This document shows, piece by piece, positions 5,492 through 5,956 of a stretch of DNA of 5,956 nt; positions within the stretch are counted from its first letter, which is position 1; every line of letters begins with the position of its first letter. The DNA lies in the NCBI GenBank assembly GCA_012514225.1, contig JAAZAQ010000163.1:1-5956 (forward strand), read 5' to 3'. Under the pieces are notes generated by a model. The model did no database searches. It worked only from the letters and a program-made list of their open reading frames with translations, and was not told the origin of the DNA. The translations under genes and the position numbers were made by a program. The stretch comes from Clostridiales bacterium. Lineage in GTDB: Bacteria; Bacillota; Clostridia; Christensenellales; Aristaeellaceae.

Positions 5492-5956
5492 TGGCCTACC
5501 ACTTTTTCGCCTACCTGTCCAGGATGAAGCTCATCAGGCGCTGGGGCCTGATGCGCAACCTCATCCCCGAAAACGACATGGAGCACGCCATGCAGGCCGC
5601 GATGATCGCCCACGCCCTCGCCGTATTGGGCAACGCGCGCCACGGGAAGGACTACAACGCCGAGCACGTGATGGCGCTGGCGCTGTTCCACGACATCTCC
5701 GAGGTCATCACCGGGGACCTGCCCACGCCCGTCAAGCACAACAACCCGCAAATCAAAGCGGAGTACCACAAAATCGAGCGCATCGCCATCCAGCGGCTCA
5801 AGCAGATGCTGCCGGAGGACCTGCAGGATACCTACGAGCCGCTCATCGCCCCGCGGCAGGACACCGCGGAATGGCGCCTGGTCAAGGCGGCCGACCGCAT
5901 CTGCGGCTATATCAAGTGCCTGGAGGAAACCAAGGCCGGCAACAACGAGTTCCTGG
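5491..5956 (+). CDS. yfbR: YfbR-type HD-domain 5'-deoxynucleotidase (3' truncated)
   Basis: The gene starts at ATG 5491-5493, sharing one base with the upstream stop (TGATG). AAGGGG at 5478-5483 gives 7-nt spacing. It runs off the window after 155 codons; the E. coli homologue has about 199 residues, so roughly three quarters is present. The sequence aligns end to end with E. coli YfbR from memory: MAYHFFAYLSRMKLIRRWGLM at the start, MEHAMQAAMIAHALA (30-44), ALFHDISEVITGDLPTPVK (64-82), KAADRICGYIKCLEE (132-146) and GNNEFL (150-155). The metal ligands His32, His67, Asp68 and Asp135 are all present, as are Arg17-Trp18 and Asp76, which contribute to the active site in the E. coli enzyme. YfbR removes phosphate from deoxyribonucleoside 5'-monophosphates with a divalent metal and is involved in dNTP pool balance. 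The missing C-terminal end is outside the window. Full catalytic conservation makes the family assignment strong; the exact substrate preference is inferred. Confidence 0.9.
   Translation, partial: MAYHFFAYLSRMKLIRRWGLMRNLIPENDMEHAMQAAMIAHALAVLGNARHGKDYNAEHVMALALFHDISEVITGDLPTPVKHNNPQIKAEYHKIERIAIQRLKQMLPEDLQDTYEPLIAPRQDTAEWRLVKAADRICGYIKCLEETKAGNNEFL

Noticed and set aside
1..5956. CRISPR arrays, insertion sequences, phage genes, toxin-antitoxin pairs, tRNA or rRNA genes
   Set aside because: I saw no regularly spaced repeats, transposase or integrase motifs, terminal inverted repeats, or cloverleaf-type sequences; nearly every base belongs to a housekeeping gene or the T-box leader.

Overview
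The window looks like chromosomal core sequence from a GC-rich member of the Bacillota, most likely a Clostridia-type anaerobe. The reasons are a T-box leader in front of serS (tRNA-sensing leaders are mainly a Gram-positive trait), purine-rich Shine-Dalgarno sites (AAAGGAG, GAGGAG, AAGGA), strong G/C preference at third codon positions, and a YbaK-like protein with the CNRQQT signature I associate with gut Clostridia. The taxonomic guess is inference. All genes are on the + strand and nearly the whole window is coding.

Region 1 (1-1373): the last 77 residues of an ABC exporter ATPase, a 33-nt gap, then a secreted protein built from four SH3-like repeats with no recognisable catalytic domain.

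Region 2 (1374-1639), the only long non-coding stretch: an extended -10 promoter followed by a complete transcriptional T-box riboswitch. I could fold it by hand into a stem I with a UCC (Ser) codon in the specifier loop, a distal AG-bulge region, a GC-rich middle helix, stem III, the antiterminator with a UGGC bulge that matches the G-CCA end expected of tRNA-Ser, and a competing intrinsic terminator.

Region 3 (1640-5956): a tightly packed gene string with overlapping ends (8, 14, 14 and 1 nt). It encodes seryl-tRNA synthetase (a variant with unusual motif 2/3 sequence), a TM1586-type nitroreductase-fold protein, the replication-repair AAA+ ATPase RarA, a YbaK/ProX-type aminoacyl-tRNA deacylase-like protein, and the start of a YfbR-type HD 5'-deoxynucleotidase. 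The overlaps and the lack of an internal promoter or terminator suggest one operon. If so, uncharged tRNA-Ser would raise not only SerRS but also a fork-repair ATPase, a candidate tRNA-editing factor and a dNMP phosphatase.

I see no phage, transposon, CRISPR, toxin-antitoxin or defence genes and nothing that amounts to a wholly new system. The points most worth a second look are the T-box details, the variant SerRS, the Lys-to-Arg change in the deacylase-like protein, and the serine-controlled operon content.
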